A stretch of 64,000 nucleotides of DNA from Microlunatus phosphovorus NM-1 (GTDB taxonomy: Bacteria > Actinomycetota > Actinomycetes > Propionibacteriales > Propionibacteriaceae), in NCBI RefSeq assembly GCF_000270245.1, contig NC_015635.1, positions 1,922,001 through 1,986,000 on the forward strand. Reading direction: 5' to 3'. The notes under the pieces were generated by a model that saw only the letters and a list, made by a program, of their open reading frames with translations, had not been told where the DNA came from and ran no database searches. Of this stretch, positions 19,891-28,117 are shown in pieces. The translations under genes and the position numbers were made by a program. Each line of letters opens with the position of its first letter. Position 1 is the first letter of the stretch.

Positions 19891-20454
19891 TCAGCGGCGC
19901 ACAGCGATGATCACCGAGGTGTCCTCGGCGACCATGACGTCCACGCTGGTGAAGCGTTCGTCGGCCAGCCAGTCCTGGCGCAGCACGTCCACCCGGCCGG
20001 CTGACAGCGGGGGCCAGCTGGCGCAGGGGGTGAAGTCGTCCAGCACGATCATGCCGCCGGTGTCCACCAGGTCGACGATCTGCTCCCGAGGGAACTTCGC
20101 GGCGCTTCCGGCGTCGAGGAAGACCAGTGAGAACGGGCCGTGCTGGCCGAGTTCGGCCCAGTCGGCATGGATGACGTCGATGTCGTCGTCGGAGAACATG
20201 TCCATCACGCAGTGGGCGAGTTCGGGATCGAGCTCGGCGGTGATCACTCGGGTGTCCTTCGGTGCCCCGCTGCGCAACCAGGCGGCGCCCACGCCGCAGC
20301 CGGTGCCAGCCTCGGCGATCGTCCCGCTGCGTGTGGCGGCCAGCGTGGCCAACAGCCGGCCGGTTTCGGTTCGCGAGGCCTGTACGTAGCCGCGGTGCAG
20401 TGACATCCGCAGCGCACGAATGACCAGCTCAGGCAGCTCGGGAGGGGCACTCAC
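19891..20454 (-). CDS. O-methyltransferase-like SAM-dependent protein
   Basis: A 187-residue class I methyltransferase. The SAM motif is EAGTGCGVGAAWL near residue 50, followed by VITAELDPELA with the ribose-binding acidic residue, VIHADWAEL, and VFLDAGSAAKF / MIVLDDFTP as post-motifs of the caffeoyl-CoA O-methyltransferase group. The acceptor is unknown. GTG at 20454 starts just before the conserved PPELPELVIRALRMS helix; an ATG at 20505 would add 17 residues. It is divergent from a 54-codon small gene. Confidence 0.75.
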   Translation of the reverse strand: MSAPPELPELVIRALRMSLHRGYVQASRTETGRLLATLAATRSGTIAEAGTGCGVGAAWLRSGAPKDTRVITAELDPELAHCVMDMFSDDDIDVIHADWAELGQHGPFSLVFLDAGSAAKFPREQIVDLVDTGGMIVLDDFTPCASWPPLSAGRVDVLRQDWLADERFTSVDVMVAEDTSVIIAVRR

Positions 20455-20598
20455 CCCGCCAGTGTGCGGGACCGCGGCGGGCTCATGGGCACGATCGTCC
20501 AGCATGTGGAAAGAAGGTGAAAATGCCAGGGCGTCCAATAGTCGGATGTCCTAGCATTCCTGTTGTCCACCTGACCTCGACCTCGAGAAAGAACCGCC

Positions 20599-20763
20599 AT
20601 GTACGAGATGTATCCCGACGATTGGGCAGCCACCCCGCAGCCCTCGACGACCGCGGAGCAGCCGCGTCGCCGGGCGCGCCGCGCGCACTCGGTCACCCCG
20701 TCGATTCTCGTACCGGACGAGGTAGGTCAGGTCGAAGAGCCCCGGTCCGCCGACCAGGACTGA
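20599..20763 (+). CDS. small hypothetical protein, 54 aa
   Basis: A 54-codon frame starts with ATG 11 bases after GAGAAAG and encodes an acidic aromatic start (MYEMYPDDWAA), a basic centre (QPRRRARRAHSVTPSILVP) and an acidic tail (DEVGQVEEPRSADQD). The alternating charge and the PxxLVP segment look like a real small actinobacterial protein rather than a random frame. No membrane segment or metal motif is visible and the function is unknown. It sits between the divergent O-methyltransferase and the leuB terminator. Confidence 0.5.
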   Translation: MYEMYPDDWAATPQPSTTAEQPRRRARRAHSVTPSILVPDEVGQVEEPRSADQD

Positions 20764-20857
20764 TCTGAACCGCCAGCACCCACCCAGGTGGCAGGGAGCC
20801 GACTTCCTGGCGAGCGGCCGCGTGCGTAGCGCCCTCAGGCGCGGAGCTCGCAGCGAG

Positions 20858-20964
20858 TCAGACCAGCGCAGCGGCGCCGACTTTTGGTCCGAAATCCACC
20901 TGTGACGGGGTTTTCGGACCAAAAGTCCGGGCTGGCGAGTCAGGCAATTCAGACCAGCGCAGCG
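20858..20964. repeat. 16-bp direct repeat of the leuB 3' end flanking a hairpin
   Basis: TCAGACCAGCGCAGCG occurs at 20858-20873 and again at 20949-20964, where its first three bases are the leuB stop. Both copies continue into GCCGACT after short unrelated linkers. The hairpin at 20880-20926 lies between them. Confidence 0.7.
20880..20926. terminator. strong bidirectional hairpin downstream of leuB
   Basis: ACTTTTGGTCCGAAA and TTTCGGACCAAAAGT form a perfect 15-base-pair stem with a 17-base loop. A-rich and T-rich ends on both sides suit termination of leuB and of the opposing small gene. Confidence 0.8.
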
Positions 20965-22013
20965 ATGGCGTCGCCGACTGCCGCGGTCGGACGGTGGCCG
21001 GTCCGTGCGGACAGGTCGGCCAGCACGGCCTGCTCCACTCGGGCCGCCTCGTCGTGCATGCCGAGGTGGTCCAGCAGCAGTGCCACCGAGGAGATCGTGG
21101 CTGTGGGATCGGCGATCTGCTTACCGGCGATGTCGGGAGCCGAGCCGTGGATGGGCTCGAACATCGACGGGAAGGCTCCGGTCGGGTTGATGTTGCCGCT
21201 CGCGGCCAAGCCGATGCCACCGGTCACCGCGGCGGCGAGGTCGGTGAGGATGTCGCCGAACAGGTTGTCGGTGACGATCACGTCGAACCGGGCGGGATCG
21301 GTGACCAAGAAGATGGTGGCGGCATCGACATGCAGATAGTCAGTGGTGACACCGGGATACTCGGCGGCCACCTCGGCGAAGACCCGCTTCCACAGCCCGC
21401 CGGCGTTCACCAGCACGTTGTGCTTGTGCACCAGGGTGACCTTGTTGCGGCGCCGGGTGGCGCGCTCAAAGGCATCCCGGACCACGCGCTCGACGCCGTA
21501 CGCGGTGTTGACGCTGACCTCGTTGGCGATCTCGGCCGGCGTGCCGGCGCGCACCACGCCACCGTTGCCGCAGTAGAGACCCTCGGTGCCCTCGCGTACC
21601 ACCACGAAGTCGATCTCGCCCTTCGCCACCACCTCGGGCGACAGGGGAGTGACCGAGCCCGGGTAGAGCTTGCTGGGTCGCAGGTTCACGGCATGATCGA
21701 ACGCAAAGCGCAGCTTGAGGAGCAGACCCCGCTCCAACAGACCGCTGGGGATGTCCGTGGCGCCGGGTGCGGCGCCGACCGCGCCGAGCAGGATCGCGTC
21801 GGCCGTGGCCAGTTCGGTCAGCACCGAGTCCGGCAGCACCTCGCCGGTGCGCTGCCAGCGGCTGGCGCCCAAGTCATAGTGCGTGGTGGTGACCACGCCG
21901 GGGCCCGTCACCGCGTCGAGGACCTTCAGTCCCTCGGCGACGACCTCGGGTCCGATTCCGTCCCCGCCGATGACGGCGAGATTCACGGCTTTTCCATTCG
22001 TCGATGCGGTCAC
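20949..22013 (-). CDS. leuB: 3-isopropylmalate dehydrogenase
   Basis: LeuB oxidatively decarboxylates 3-isopropylmalate to 2-oxoisocaproate with NAD in leucine synthesis; if CimA makes citramalate, the same enzyme also serves the 3-methylmalate step. The 354-residue protein has [12 protein letters not shown], the substrate Tyr/Lys region ([19 protein letters not shown]), the metal-binding [13 protein letters not shown] and the NAD loop [12 protein letters not shown]. The GTG at 22013 starts near the first strand; a GTG at 22043 would add ten residues, and neither has a clear ribosome site. ilvE is divergent, about 215 bases away. Confidence 0.95.
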   Translation of the reverse strand: MTASTNGKAVNLAVIGGDGIGPEVVAEGLKVLDAVTGPGVVTTTHYDLGASRWQRTGEVLPDSVLTELATADAILLGAVGAAPGATDIPSGLLERGLLLKLRFAFDHAVNLRPSKLYPGSVTPLSPEVVAKGEIDFVVVREGTEGLYCGNGGVVRAGTPAEIANEVSVNTAYGVERVVRDAFERATRRRNKVTLVHKHNVLVNAGGLWKRVFAEVAAEYPGVTTDYLHVDAATIFLVTDPARFDVIVTDNLFGDILTDLAAAVTGGIGLAASGNINPTGAFPSMFEPIHGSAPDIAGKQIADPTATISSVALLLDHLGMHDEAARVEQAVLADLSARTGHRPTAAVGDAIAALV

Positions 22014-22103
22014 CGGCGCATCGTAGCCACGCCCGGCGACCACGCCCGGGCCGTCTCAGGAGGTGCGTTAACGTGACCACTGTGTTTGCCTGTCGCGCTC
22101 CGC

Positions 22104-22121
22104 GCTCCGTGTCCACGGAGC
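22104..22121. promoter_or_regulatory. perfect 8-bp hairpin in the leuB-ilvE intergenic region
   Basis: GCTCCGTG and CACGGAGC are separated by two bases, about 107 bases ahead of ilvE. It could be an operator or leader hairpin. No leader peptide or T-run accompanies it. Confidence 0.35.
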
Positions 22122-22227
22122 TTCGCGGATCTCACTCGTTCGTCGTGATTTCACGCGACGCAGTGCTGCCTTACCAGAGTGGGCATGTCGCGCAGAAACG
22201 CTCGTGCACTCCTGAGAGGCTACGCCC

Positions 22228-23331
22228 GTGACCCTGACCAACCGACTGGCGCTCGAGTTCGAGCAGCGCAAGAACCCTCATCCCCGCTCCGCGAGTGAGC
22301 GTGCCGCGATCCTCGACAACCCCGGGTTCGGCACCAATTTCACCGATCACATGGCGGTGGCGACCTGGACGCTGGCCGACGGTTGGCACGATGCGGCGGT
22401 GGTGCCGTACGGGCCGTTCGCGCTCGACCCGGCGACCGCCGTGCTGCACTATGCGCAGGAGATCTTCGAGGGACTGAAGGCATACCGGCATGCCGATGAC
22501 AGTGTCTGGCTGTTTCGTCCGGAACAGAACGCGGCCCGATTCGCTCGCTCGGCGAAGCGGCTCGCGCTGCCGGAGTTGGCCACCGAGGATTTCATCGGCA
22601 GCATCGAGGCGCTGGTTGCCGCCGATGTCGATTGGGTGCCCTCCGGAGGGGAGAAGACCCTCTACCTGCGGCCGTTCATGTTCGCCTCCGAGGCGTTCCT
22701 CGGGGTCCGGGCCGCGCATCGGGTGACCTACTGCTGCATCGCCAGCCCGGCCGGCTCCTACTTCTCCTCCGGGGTGAAGCCGGTCAAGATCTGGATCTCC
22801 ACCACGTACACCCGGGCTGCTCCAGGGGGCACCGGGGCGGCCAAGTGCGGCGGCAACTACGCGGCCAGCCTGATCGCTCAGCAGGAGGCCGCCGAGCACG
22901 GCTGCGAGCAGGTGATGTTCGCCGACGCTGCTGAGCACACCTGGCTGGAGGAACTGGGTGGGATGAACGTCTATCTGATCACCGATGACGGCGAGATCAT
23001 CACCCCCGAGCTGACCGGCTCGATCCTGGAAGGGGTCACCCGCGACTCGATCCTGACCTTGGCGGCGGAATGGGGTCTGACTCCGGTCGAGCGGCGGATC
23101 GGCGTCGCCGAGACGCTGGAAGGGCTGTTGTCCGGGAAGATCACCGAGATGTTCGCCTGCGGTACCGCCGCTGTGGTCACGCCGATCGCCTCATTGCACA
23201 ACGACGAGGGTGATGTCGTGGTCGGCACCGGCGAGACCGGCGAGACGACGGCTGCGATTCGCAAGGCGCTGATGGACATCCAGTACGGGCGGACCGAGGA
23301 CACGCACGGCTGGCTCAAGCGCATCATCTGA
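22228..23331 (+). CDS. ilvE: branched-chain amino acid aminotransferase
   Basis: IlvE transfers amino groups from glutamate to the three branched-chain 2-oxo acids using PLP. The 367-residue fold-type IV enzyme shows the PLP lysine in GAAKCGGNYAAS (about residue 207), the substrate loop HYAQEIFEGLKAYR, and the C-terminal ITEMFACGTAAVVTPI phosphate region. GTG at 22228 is the first start in the frame, and NRLALEFEQRKNPHP is the usual N-terminus. It reads away from leuB; a perfect hairpin follows at 23401. Confidence 0.95.
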   Translation: MTLTNRLALEFEQRKNPHPRSASERAAILDNPGFGTNFTDHMAVATWTLADGWHDAAVVPYGPFALDPATAVLHYAQEIFEGLKAYRHADDSVWLFRPEQNAARFARSAKRLALPELATEDFIGSIEALVAADVDWVPSGGEKTLYLRPFMFASEAFLGVRAAHRVTYCCIASPAGSYFSSGVKPVKIWISTTYTRAAPGGTGAAKCGGNYAASLIAQQEAAEHGCEQVMFADAAEHTWLEELGGMNVYLITDDGEIITPELTGSILEGVTRDSILTLAAEWGLTPVERRIGVAETLEGLLSGKITEMFACGTAAVVTPIASLHNDEGDVVVGTGETGETTAAIRKALMDIQYGRTEDTHGWLKRII

Positions 23332-23400
23332 ACCCGAAGGCTGGGCAGATCGAGTCGAGTCGCCGGACTGGGCTGCTCGGTCAGCGGTTGAAAGGTGCGC

Positions 23401-23432
23401 AGATGTAGCTTCGTGCCGCTGAAGCTACATCT
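23401..23432. terminator. perfect 12-bp hairpin between convergent genes
   Basis: AGATGTAGCTTC and GAAGCTACATCT flank an eight-base loop between ilvE and the convergent hypothetical gene, a good bidirectional terminator. Confidence 0.75.
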
Positions 23433-23460
23433 AGGCACCACTCGAATCGCAGACGGATGG

Positions 23461-24036
23461 TCAGGTCGCCGCGCTGCCGGCTGGCTCCGCGAGTTCGGCA
23501 GGCGCTCGAGGCGACGCGCGTCGCGCCAGTGCTGCCCATGGTCGGTCCAGACAACTGCGCTGGTGGGAGGCGAGTTCGGCGGTGGAATCCGAAGGTGCCG
23601 AGCGGTGATCCACACCGGCAGCAGCGCGTACCGCGACTTCGTAGCGGGCGAACCAGGTGCTCGCGTCGGCGAGGTGGTGGGGTTGGCACGGTGCGGCGTG
23701 GGAATGGGCTGCCCGGACCAGTCTCGGATCCCACAGGTCGTGCAGGCATCGGTACGCGACGCGCCTGGGCGTGAGTCCCCGGACGCAGAGCACGTCTCCG
23801 TGCGCCGTGCTGAGCAAGAGGCCGCATCGCCAGATGATGGCGAACTCGTCCTGACCGGCCATGGTGTAGCGGCTCGGAAGCTCGGGATTCGCTGGTCGCT
23901 CGCGGGTGAGTCCCAGTGCGACCAGGAGGTTGCCCGCAGGATGGACCACATCGCGACCCATGAGCCAGAACTGGACGTCGAGGAGGTCGATGAACTGCTC
24001 CTCGAGACATTCTCGGTCGGCGACCAACCGCCTCAC
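23461..24036 (-). CDS. hypothetical protein in the rpmE2 transcript
   Basis: I do not recognise this 191-residue protein. It begins with GTG six bases from the end of rpmE2, so it is probably cotranscribed and zinc-controlled. The first 130 residues look well formed (ECLEEQFIDLLDVQFWLMG, HPAGNLLVALGLTRERP, GQDEFAIIWRCGLLLSTA). Several His/Cys residues cluster in HSHAAPCQPHH near the middle. The last 40 residues are low-complexity Ala/Arg/Pro and may be a degenerate tail. No membrane segment is visible. A role in zinc stress is inferred only from position. Confidence 0.6.
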   Translation of the reverse strand: MRRLVADRECLEEQFIDLLDVQFWLMGRDVVHPAGNLLVALGLTRERPANPELPSRYTMAGQDEFAIIWRCGLLLSTAHGDVLCVRGLTPRRVAYRCLHDLWDPRLVRAAHSHAAPCQPHHLADASTWFARYEVAVRAAAGVDHRSAPSDSTAELASHQRSCLDRPWAALARRASPRAPAELAEPAGSAAT

Positions 24037-24041
24037 CGTGG

Positions 24042-24290
24042 TCAGGACGGGCGGCCGTAGCGGCGCTGGAACTTCTCCACCTGACCGGCTGCGTCCAGGA
24101 TCCGGGACTTGCCCGTGTAGAAGGGATGGCTGGCGGAGGAGACCTCGACATCGATCACCGCGTAGGTCCGGCCATCACTCCATTCGATGGTTTGGTCTGA
24201 CGTCATCGTCGAGCGGGTCAGGAACGCCAGATCGGCTGACTTGTCGCGGAAGACGACGGGCTCGTAGCGGGGGTGGATGTCCTTCTTCAT
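24042..24290 (-). CDS. rpmE2: 50S ribosomal protein L31 type B (zinc-independent)
   Basis: The 82-residue protein has the L31 opening [19 protein letters not shown] and the type B features [28 protein letters not shown] and a FQRRYG end. It contains no cysteine, so this is the C-minus form that replaces zinc-binding L31 when zinc is scarce. The ATG at 24290 is chosen because GAGAGG lies seven bases upstream; another ATG at 24296 is too close. It is divergent from rpmB across a Zur-like box. Confidence 0.95.
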   Translation of the reverse strand: MKKDIHPRYEPVVFRDKSADLAFLTRSTMTSDQTIEWSDGRTYAVIDVEVSSASHPFYTGKSRILDAAGQVEKFQRRYGRPS

Positions 24291-24335
24291 GAGCATGCCT
24301 CTCGATTCGACGGGCGGAACGACGCATCTGGAACA

Positions 24336-24353
24336 TAATGACAGTCATTTTCA
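24336..24353. promoter_or_regulatory. probable Zur operator between rpmE2 and the rpmB operon
   Basis: TAATGACAGTCATTTTCA contains the palindrome AATGAC-A-GTCATT and resembles actinobacterial Zur boxes (T-G-A-N-A-A-T-x-A-T-T-x-T-C-A style). It is AT-rich against the local background and lies between two sets of zinc-free ribosomal genes. Confidence 0.75.
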
Positions 24354-24374
24354 TTTATAGCTATACTGGCACGC

Positions 24375-24611
24375 GTGTCTCAACGTTGTCAGGTCACCGG
24401 CGCGCAGCCGGGCTTCGGTCACCATGTCTCCCACTCCCACCGGCGGACCAATCGCCGTTTCGATGTCAACATCCAGCGCAAGACCTACTGGGTGCCGTCA
24501 CTACGGCGTTCGGTCCGGCTGCGGGTGAGTGCTCGCGGCATCAAGATCATCGATCAGCGGGGGATCGATGCCGTGGTGGCTGACATCCTCCGCCGCGACG
24601 GGAGGCTGTGA
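24375..24611 (+). CDS. rpmB: 50S ribosomal protein L28, zinc-ribbon-less paralogue
   Basis: This 78-residue L28 opens (M)[20 protein letters not shown] and continues with the conserved [19 protein letters not shown]. Only one of the four cysteines of a zinc-binding L28 remains (Cys5), so it is a C-minus form. The GTG start lies 22 bases downstream of the Zur-like box, so bound Zur would cover the promoter. It is the first gene of a six-gene run with overlaps or tiny gaps. Confidence 0.94.
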   Translation: MSQRCQVTGAQPGFGHHVSHSHRRTNRRFDVNIQRKTYWVPSLRRSVRLRVSARGIKIIDQRGIDAVVADILRRDGRL

Positions 24612-24778
24612 TGGCCCGCCGCCTGGAGAACCGGCCGATCGTGAAGCTCCGCTCCACTGCCGGCACCGGCTACACCTACGTCACCCGCAAGAACCGCCGG
24701 AACAACCCGGAGCGGTTGGTGCTGCGCAAATACGACCCGGTGATCCGCCGGCATGTCGACTTTCGTGAGGAACGCTGA
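24611..24778 (+). CDS. rpmG: 50S ribosomal protein L33, zinc-ribbon-less paralogue
   Basis: A 55-residue protein: [20 protein letters not shown], then [20 protein letters not shown], is L33. No cysteines are present, so this is the C-minus form. It overlaps the rpmB stop by one base (TGATG) and precedes rpsN by three bases. Confidence 0.94.
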   Translation: MARRLENRPIVKLRSTAGTGYTYVTRKNRRNNPERLVLRKYDPVIRRHVDFREER

Positions 24779-24781
24779 ACG

Positions 24782-25087
24782 ATGGCCAAAACCAGCAAGA
24801 TCGTCAAGAACAACCAGCGGCGCGAGATCGTCGCCCGCTATGCCGAGCGTCGGCAGGCCCTCCGTATGGTGCTCAGGGACAGCCAAGCAACCCAGCAGGA
24901 GCGCGAGGCCGCGCAGGCAGCGCTGGCCAAGCTCCCGCGTGACGCGAGTCCCACTCGGCTGCGCAATCGGGACATCGTGGACGGTCGGCCGCGCGGCTAT
25001 CTCCGCAAGGCCGGGATCAGTCGCATCCGTTTCCGCGAGATGGCCCACCGGGGCGAACTGCCCGGCATCACGAAGGCGAGTTGGTGA
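24782..25087 (+). CDS. rpsN: 30S ribosomal protein S14, zinc-independent form
   Basis: The long 101-residue S14 form ([56 protein letters not shown]) has no CxxC pairs, unlike the 61-residue zinc-binding version. It binds the 30S head near the decoding region. The stop overlaps the rpmF start. Confidence 0.95.
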   Translation: MAKTSKIVKNNQRREIVARYAERRQALRMVLRDSQATQQEREAAQAALAKLPRDASPTRLRNRDIVDGRPRGYLRKAGISRIRFREMAHRGELPGITKASW

Positions 25088-25269
25088 TGGCGGTTCCGAA
25101 GCGGCGTATGTCGCGCAGCAACACCCGGCACCGCCGGGCCCGTTGGCAGGCGGCCCCGATAGCCCTGGTCCCGGTACGGATCCGCGGCGTGGTCTACAAG
25201 GTGCCGCGTCGGCTCGTCCGCGCCTACCGGACCGGCGTGCTGCCTCCACCGGAGGGAGGCCGATCATGA
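25087..25269 (+). CDS. rpmF: 50S ribosomal protein L32, zinc-ribbon-less paralogue
   Basis: A 60-residue L32: [20 protein letters not shown] is the family N-terminus. The normal zinc ribbon (two CxxC pairs) is replaced by a cysteine-free [17 protein letters not shown] segment. It sits between rpsN and the CobW-like gene and overlaps both. Having L32 in a zinc-starvation operon adds a fifth alternative ribosomal protein beside L28, L33, S14 and L36. Confidence 0.9.
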   Translation: MAVPKRRMSRSNTRHRRARWQAAPIALVPVRIRGVVYKVPRRLVRAYRTGVLPPPEGGRS

Positions 25270-26489
25270 TCATCCGCGTATCGGCGTCGAGTGCCCTCGG
25301 GATTCGGGAGCAGGACGCGGCACTGGCCGGGCTGGCGCAGCATCGTCCACGTCTGGTGGTGATCCGCTACACCCAGCAGCCAGGGTCAGCGGTGGCGATC
25401 CCGTCCGCAGAGCGGGAGATCAGCCAGCACGGACTGCGCCTGGACACCAGTCAGATCACGGCTCCGACAGGCTGCCTGAGCTGTGCGATCGTCGATGACT
25501 TGAGCCGGCTGCTGCCCGATCTGGCCGGTACCGATTGGGCGCGCGACATCCTGGTCGTGCTGCCGCTGGGAGTGAGCGCCCACACGGTGCTCGACGGGTG
25601 TGCCGCGATCGACCCGGCCTCGCTGGCGCCTCTCGGACTGACGATCGGCACCGTTGCGGTCGCGCTCGATGCGGCCGGTCTGGAGGACCAACTCTGGGCA
25701 GCGGAGACCCTGGCGGACGCGCACATCGCGGTCGCCGAGGACGATCTGAGCCTCGGCGAGTTCCTGGTAGGGGAGTTGCTGCTCGCCGACACCTATGTCT
25801 TGGCGAATCCGAGCGATGAGCCTGGCCTGGAGGTGATCAGCGAAGACGTGATCGCCGGTGTGGAGCTGGCACGCCACATTGCGCCGCAGAGCCGTGCGAC
25901 GGCCGTGGGTGGCGGCCTGCTGGCTCGGTTCTCCAGACCGGAGCTTGCGGATACCTTCGACGAATACGAATCCACGGTCCGTGCCGAACTGGGTGCGGTG
26001 GCGGTGCCGGTCCGCAGCGCGGGGGAGGTGGTCGCCAGCCATGTGGTCCGGATCGAGCGTCCGCTGCACCCCGGCCGGCTCGCCGTCGCCATGCACACGG
26101 TCGCGGCGGGCTGTGTCTGGTCGCGGGGCTTCCTGTGGGTGGCCTCGATGCCGTCCCGGAGAGTCGGGTGGATCGGAGTCGGGCCGAACGTGAGCTTCGG
26201 TGACGCGGGTGGCTGGCTGGCTGACGGGGCCGAGCGCTTTCGGCTGGACAGTCTCGCCTTGCTGACCTGGCATTCCGAGTACGGCGATCGCGGCAGCATG
26301 TTGGCCTTCACGGCCCGTGACTTGGATGCTCCCGGCATCGAGTCGGCGTTGCAGGCGTGCGCATTGACCGATGCCGAGTTGGCGCTCGGGCTGGAGCATT
26401 GGGCTACTCAGCCCGATCCGCTCGAGTTGCGATCCTCGTTCGACCATGTCCACGAACTCGACAACGAACCCCACCACGAGAAGGAATGA
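25266..26489 (+). CDS. CobW/COG0523-related protein with degenerate GTPase motifs (Mrf-like)
   Basis: A 407-residue protein of the COG0523 group, with the zinc-motif remnant [11 protein letters not shown] (normally GCxCC) and the C-terminal CobW domain ([36 protein letters not shown]). The P-loop is missing: [12 protein letters not shown] stands where GxxGxGKT is expected, and the NKxD motif reads NPSD, so GTP hydrolysis is unlikely. From memory of the families, mycobacterial Rv0106/MSMEG_6069 (Mrf, which recruits the hibernation factor MPY to zinc-starved ribosomes) is a similarly altered neighbour of C-minus ribosomal genes. An equivalent role here is inference. ATG overlaps the rpmF stop. 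Confidence 0.75.
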   Translation: MIIRVSASSALGIREQDAALAGLAQHRPRLVVIRYTQQPGSAVAIPSAEREISQHGLRLDTSQITAPTGCLSCAIVDDLSRLLPDLAGTDWARDILVVLPLGVSAHTVLDGCAAIDPASLAPLGLTIGTVAVALDAAGLEDQLWAAETLADAHIAVAEDDLSLGEFLVGELLLADTYVLANPSDEPGLEVISEDVIAGVELARHIAPQSRATAVGGGLLARFSRPELADTFDEYESTVRAELGAVAVPVRSAGEVVASHVVRIERPLHPGRLAVAMHTVAAGCVWSRGFLWVASMPSRRVGWIGVGPNVSFGDAGGWLADGAERFRLDSLALLTWHSEYGDRGSMLAFTARDLDAPGIESALQACALTDAELALGLEHWATQPDPLELRSSFDHVHELDNEPHHEKE

Positions 26490-26491
26490 CG

Positions 26492-26614
26492 ATGAAGGTC
26501 CGCAACTCACTACGCGCGCTGAAGAAGAAGCCGGGTGCTCAGGTCGTACGACGGCGTGGCCGAGTGTTCGTGATCAACAAGCGGGAGCCGCGGTTCAAGG
26601 CCCGTCAGGGCTGA
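26492..26614 (+). CDS. rpmJ: 50S ribosomal protein L36 type B (zinc-independent)
   Basis: A 40-residue protein: [20 protein letters not shown], then [20 protein letters not shown], is L36. It lacks the CCHC zinc knuckle of the 37-residue form, marking the C-minus paralogue. GAGAAGGA lies upstream and the gap after the CobW-like gene is two bases. It is the last gene of the Zur-like operon and converges with an APC permease 12 bases away. Confidence 0.95.
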   Translation: MKVRNSLRALKKKPGAQVVRRRGRVFVINKREPRFKARQG

Positions 26615-26626
26615 GCCTGCGCCGCG

Positions 26627-28072
26627 TTACCGCTCGTCGGAGGACTGCAGAGCCGGGTCTGCCACGGCATGGCCGACCCGGCGAGGGACCAGCAGCCCGG
26701 CCGCGAACGCACCGACCAGCACCAGCCCCCAGACGATCGCGGCCACTGTTCCGCCGACCAGGATCGGGAAGTTCCACACCGAGATCGCCAGCACCAGCAG
26801 CAGACCGATCCCGCCGAGCACCGCGGAAGCAATCACCCGAGTGGTCGAGGCGCCCTGAGCGGCGCCGCGCAGCTTGGAGCCGTACGCGATGACTGCGACG
26901 CTGGTCAGCGTCATCATCACGATGACGCCGAGCGCCCCGGCGCCGGAATACCAGGTGTAGATCTGCAGCACCGGATCAAGTTGCACCACCGCCGACACGA
27001 CCACGATGGCCGAGGTCACCGCGCTCACGCACAGCGACGCCCGGGAGGGGGCCCGGTGCCGTCGATGCACTTCGGCCAGGCTCGCGGGCAGCACCGAGCG
27101 CTGGCCGAGGGTGAACAGATAGCGGGTGACGATGTTGTGGAAGGCGAGCATGCAGGCGAACATGCTGGTCACCACGAGGACCTGCACGATGTCGGCCATG
27201 ATCGGCGCGACGACCTCGCCGGCCAGTTTGATCACCACCTGATCGGGACTGTCGGTCGCGGCGGCGACCGCCTGGTGCGCGCCCAACCCATCGATGATCA
27301 ACCAGGATGAGAAGAAGTACAGGGTGCCGATCGAAAGCACCGCGATATAGGTGGCCCGCGGCACGGTGCGGTCCGGATCGCGGGCCTCGTTGCGGAACAC
27401 CGCCGTGGCCTCGAAGCCGAAGAACCCGAGGAAGGCGAACAGCAGGCCCAACCCGGGCGCGCCCGAGAGTGCCTCTGCCGGGCTGAACGCGGCGGTGGTC
27501 AGTTCACGGCCGGAGAAGATGACGCCCAGGTCGATGGCCACCACGGTGAGCACCTCGAGCACCAACGCAACACCCAGCACCTTGGCGGACAGGTCGATGT
27601 CGCGATAGCCCAGCAGGCCGACGATCACCAGCATGACGGCCGAGATCAGCCACCACGGCAGACTGGCGCCGGTCCAGAGCTCGATCAGGTTGCCGGTCTG
27701 TACCCCGAGATAGCAGGTCATCGAGACGGTGAGCAGCACGTACGAGAGCAGCGCGATCGACGCGGCACCCAGGCCGGGCCGGCGACCGAGACCGCGATCG
27801 ATGTAGGCGTAGAACGCGCCGGCATCGGGGACGTGCGGGGTCATCCAGGCGTACCCGACCGAGAACAGCAGCAGGATCACGGTAGCGACCAGGATCATCA
27901 GGGGCGCCCCGACCGACTCGGAGACGGTGATGATGATCGGGAAGTTGGCCGCCACGACCGTGACCGGCGCGGCCGCGGCGACCACCATGAAGACGATGCC
28001 GATCACTCCGAGACCGCGATGCAGATCCGCGTCCGGCGCTGCGGTGGTGGTCGCGCGGGAGTCGTTGGTCAC
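26627..28072 (-). CDS. APC-superfamily amino acid permease
   Basis: A 481-residue membrane protein with about 12 hydrophobic segments. The first helix holds the APC substrate loop (GLGVIGIVFMVVAAAAPVTV), and GFFGFEATAVFRNEARDPDR is the conserved segment between helices 6 and 7. The substrate is not predictable, but amino-acid or polyamine uptake is the family norm. It begins with GTG, 45 bases after hisD, so the two likely form one transcript. A link to histidine is suggested only by this pairing. Confidence 0.85.
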   Translation of the reverse strand: MTNDSRATTTAAPDADLHRGLGVIGIVFMVVAAAAPVTVVAANFPIIITVSESVGAPLMILVATVILLLFSVGYAWMTPHVPDAGAFYAYIDRGLGRRPGLGAASIALLSYVLLTVSMTCYLGVQTGNLIELWTGASLPWWLISAVMLVIVGLLGYRDIDLSAKVLGVALVLEVLTVVAIDLGVIFSGRELTTAAFSPAEALSGAPGLGLLFAFLGFFGFEATAVFRNEARDPDRTVPRATYIAVLSIGTLYFFSSWLIIDGLGAHQAVAAATDSPDQVVIKLAGEVVAPIMADIVQVLVVTSMFACMLAFHNIVTRYLFTLGQRSVLPASLAEVHRRHRAPSRASLCVSAVTSAIVVVSAVVQLDPVLQIYTWYSGAGALGVIVMMTLTSVAVIAYGSKLRGAAQGASTTRVIASAVLGGIGLLLVLAISVWNFPILVGGTVAAIVWGLVLVGAFAAGLLVPRRVGHAVADPALQSSDER

Positions 28073-28117
28073 TGGGTGCCTTTCGTCGAGACGTCGGTGG
28101 GGCGCCGGCCGCGGCCG

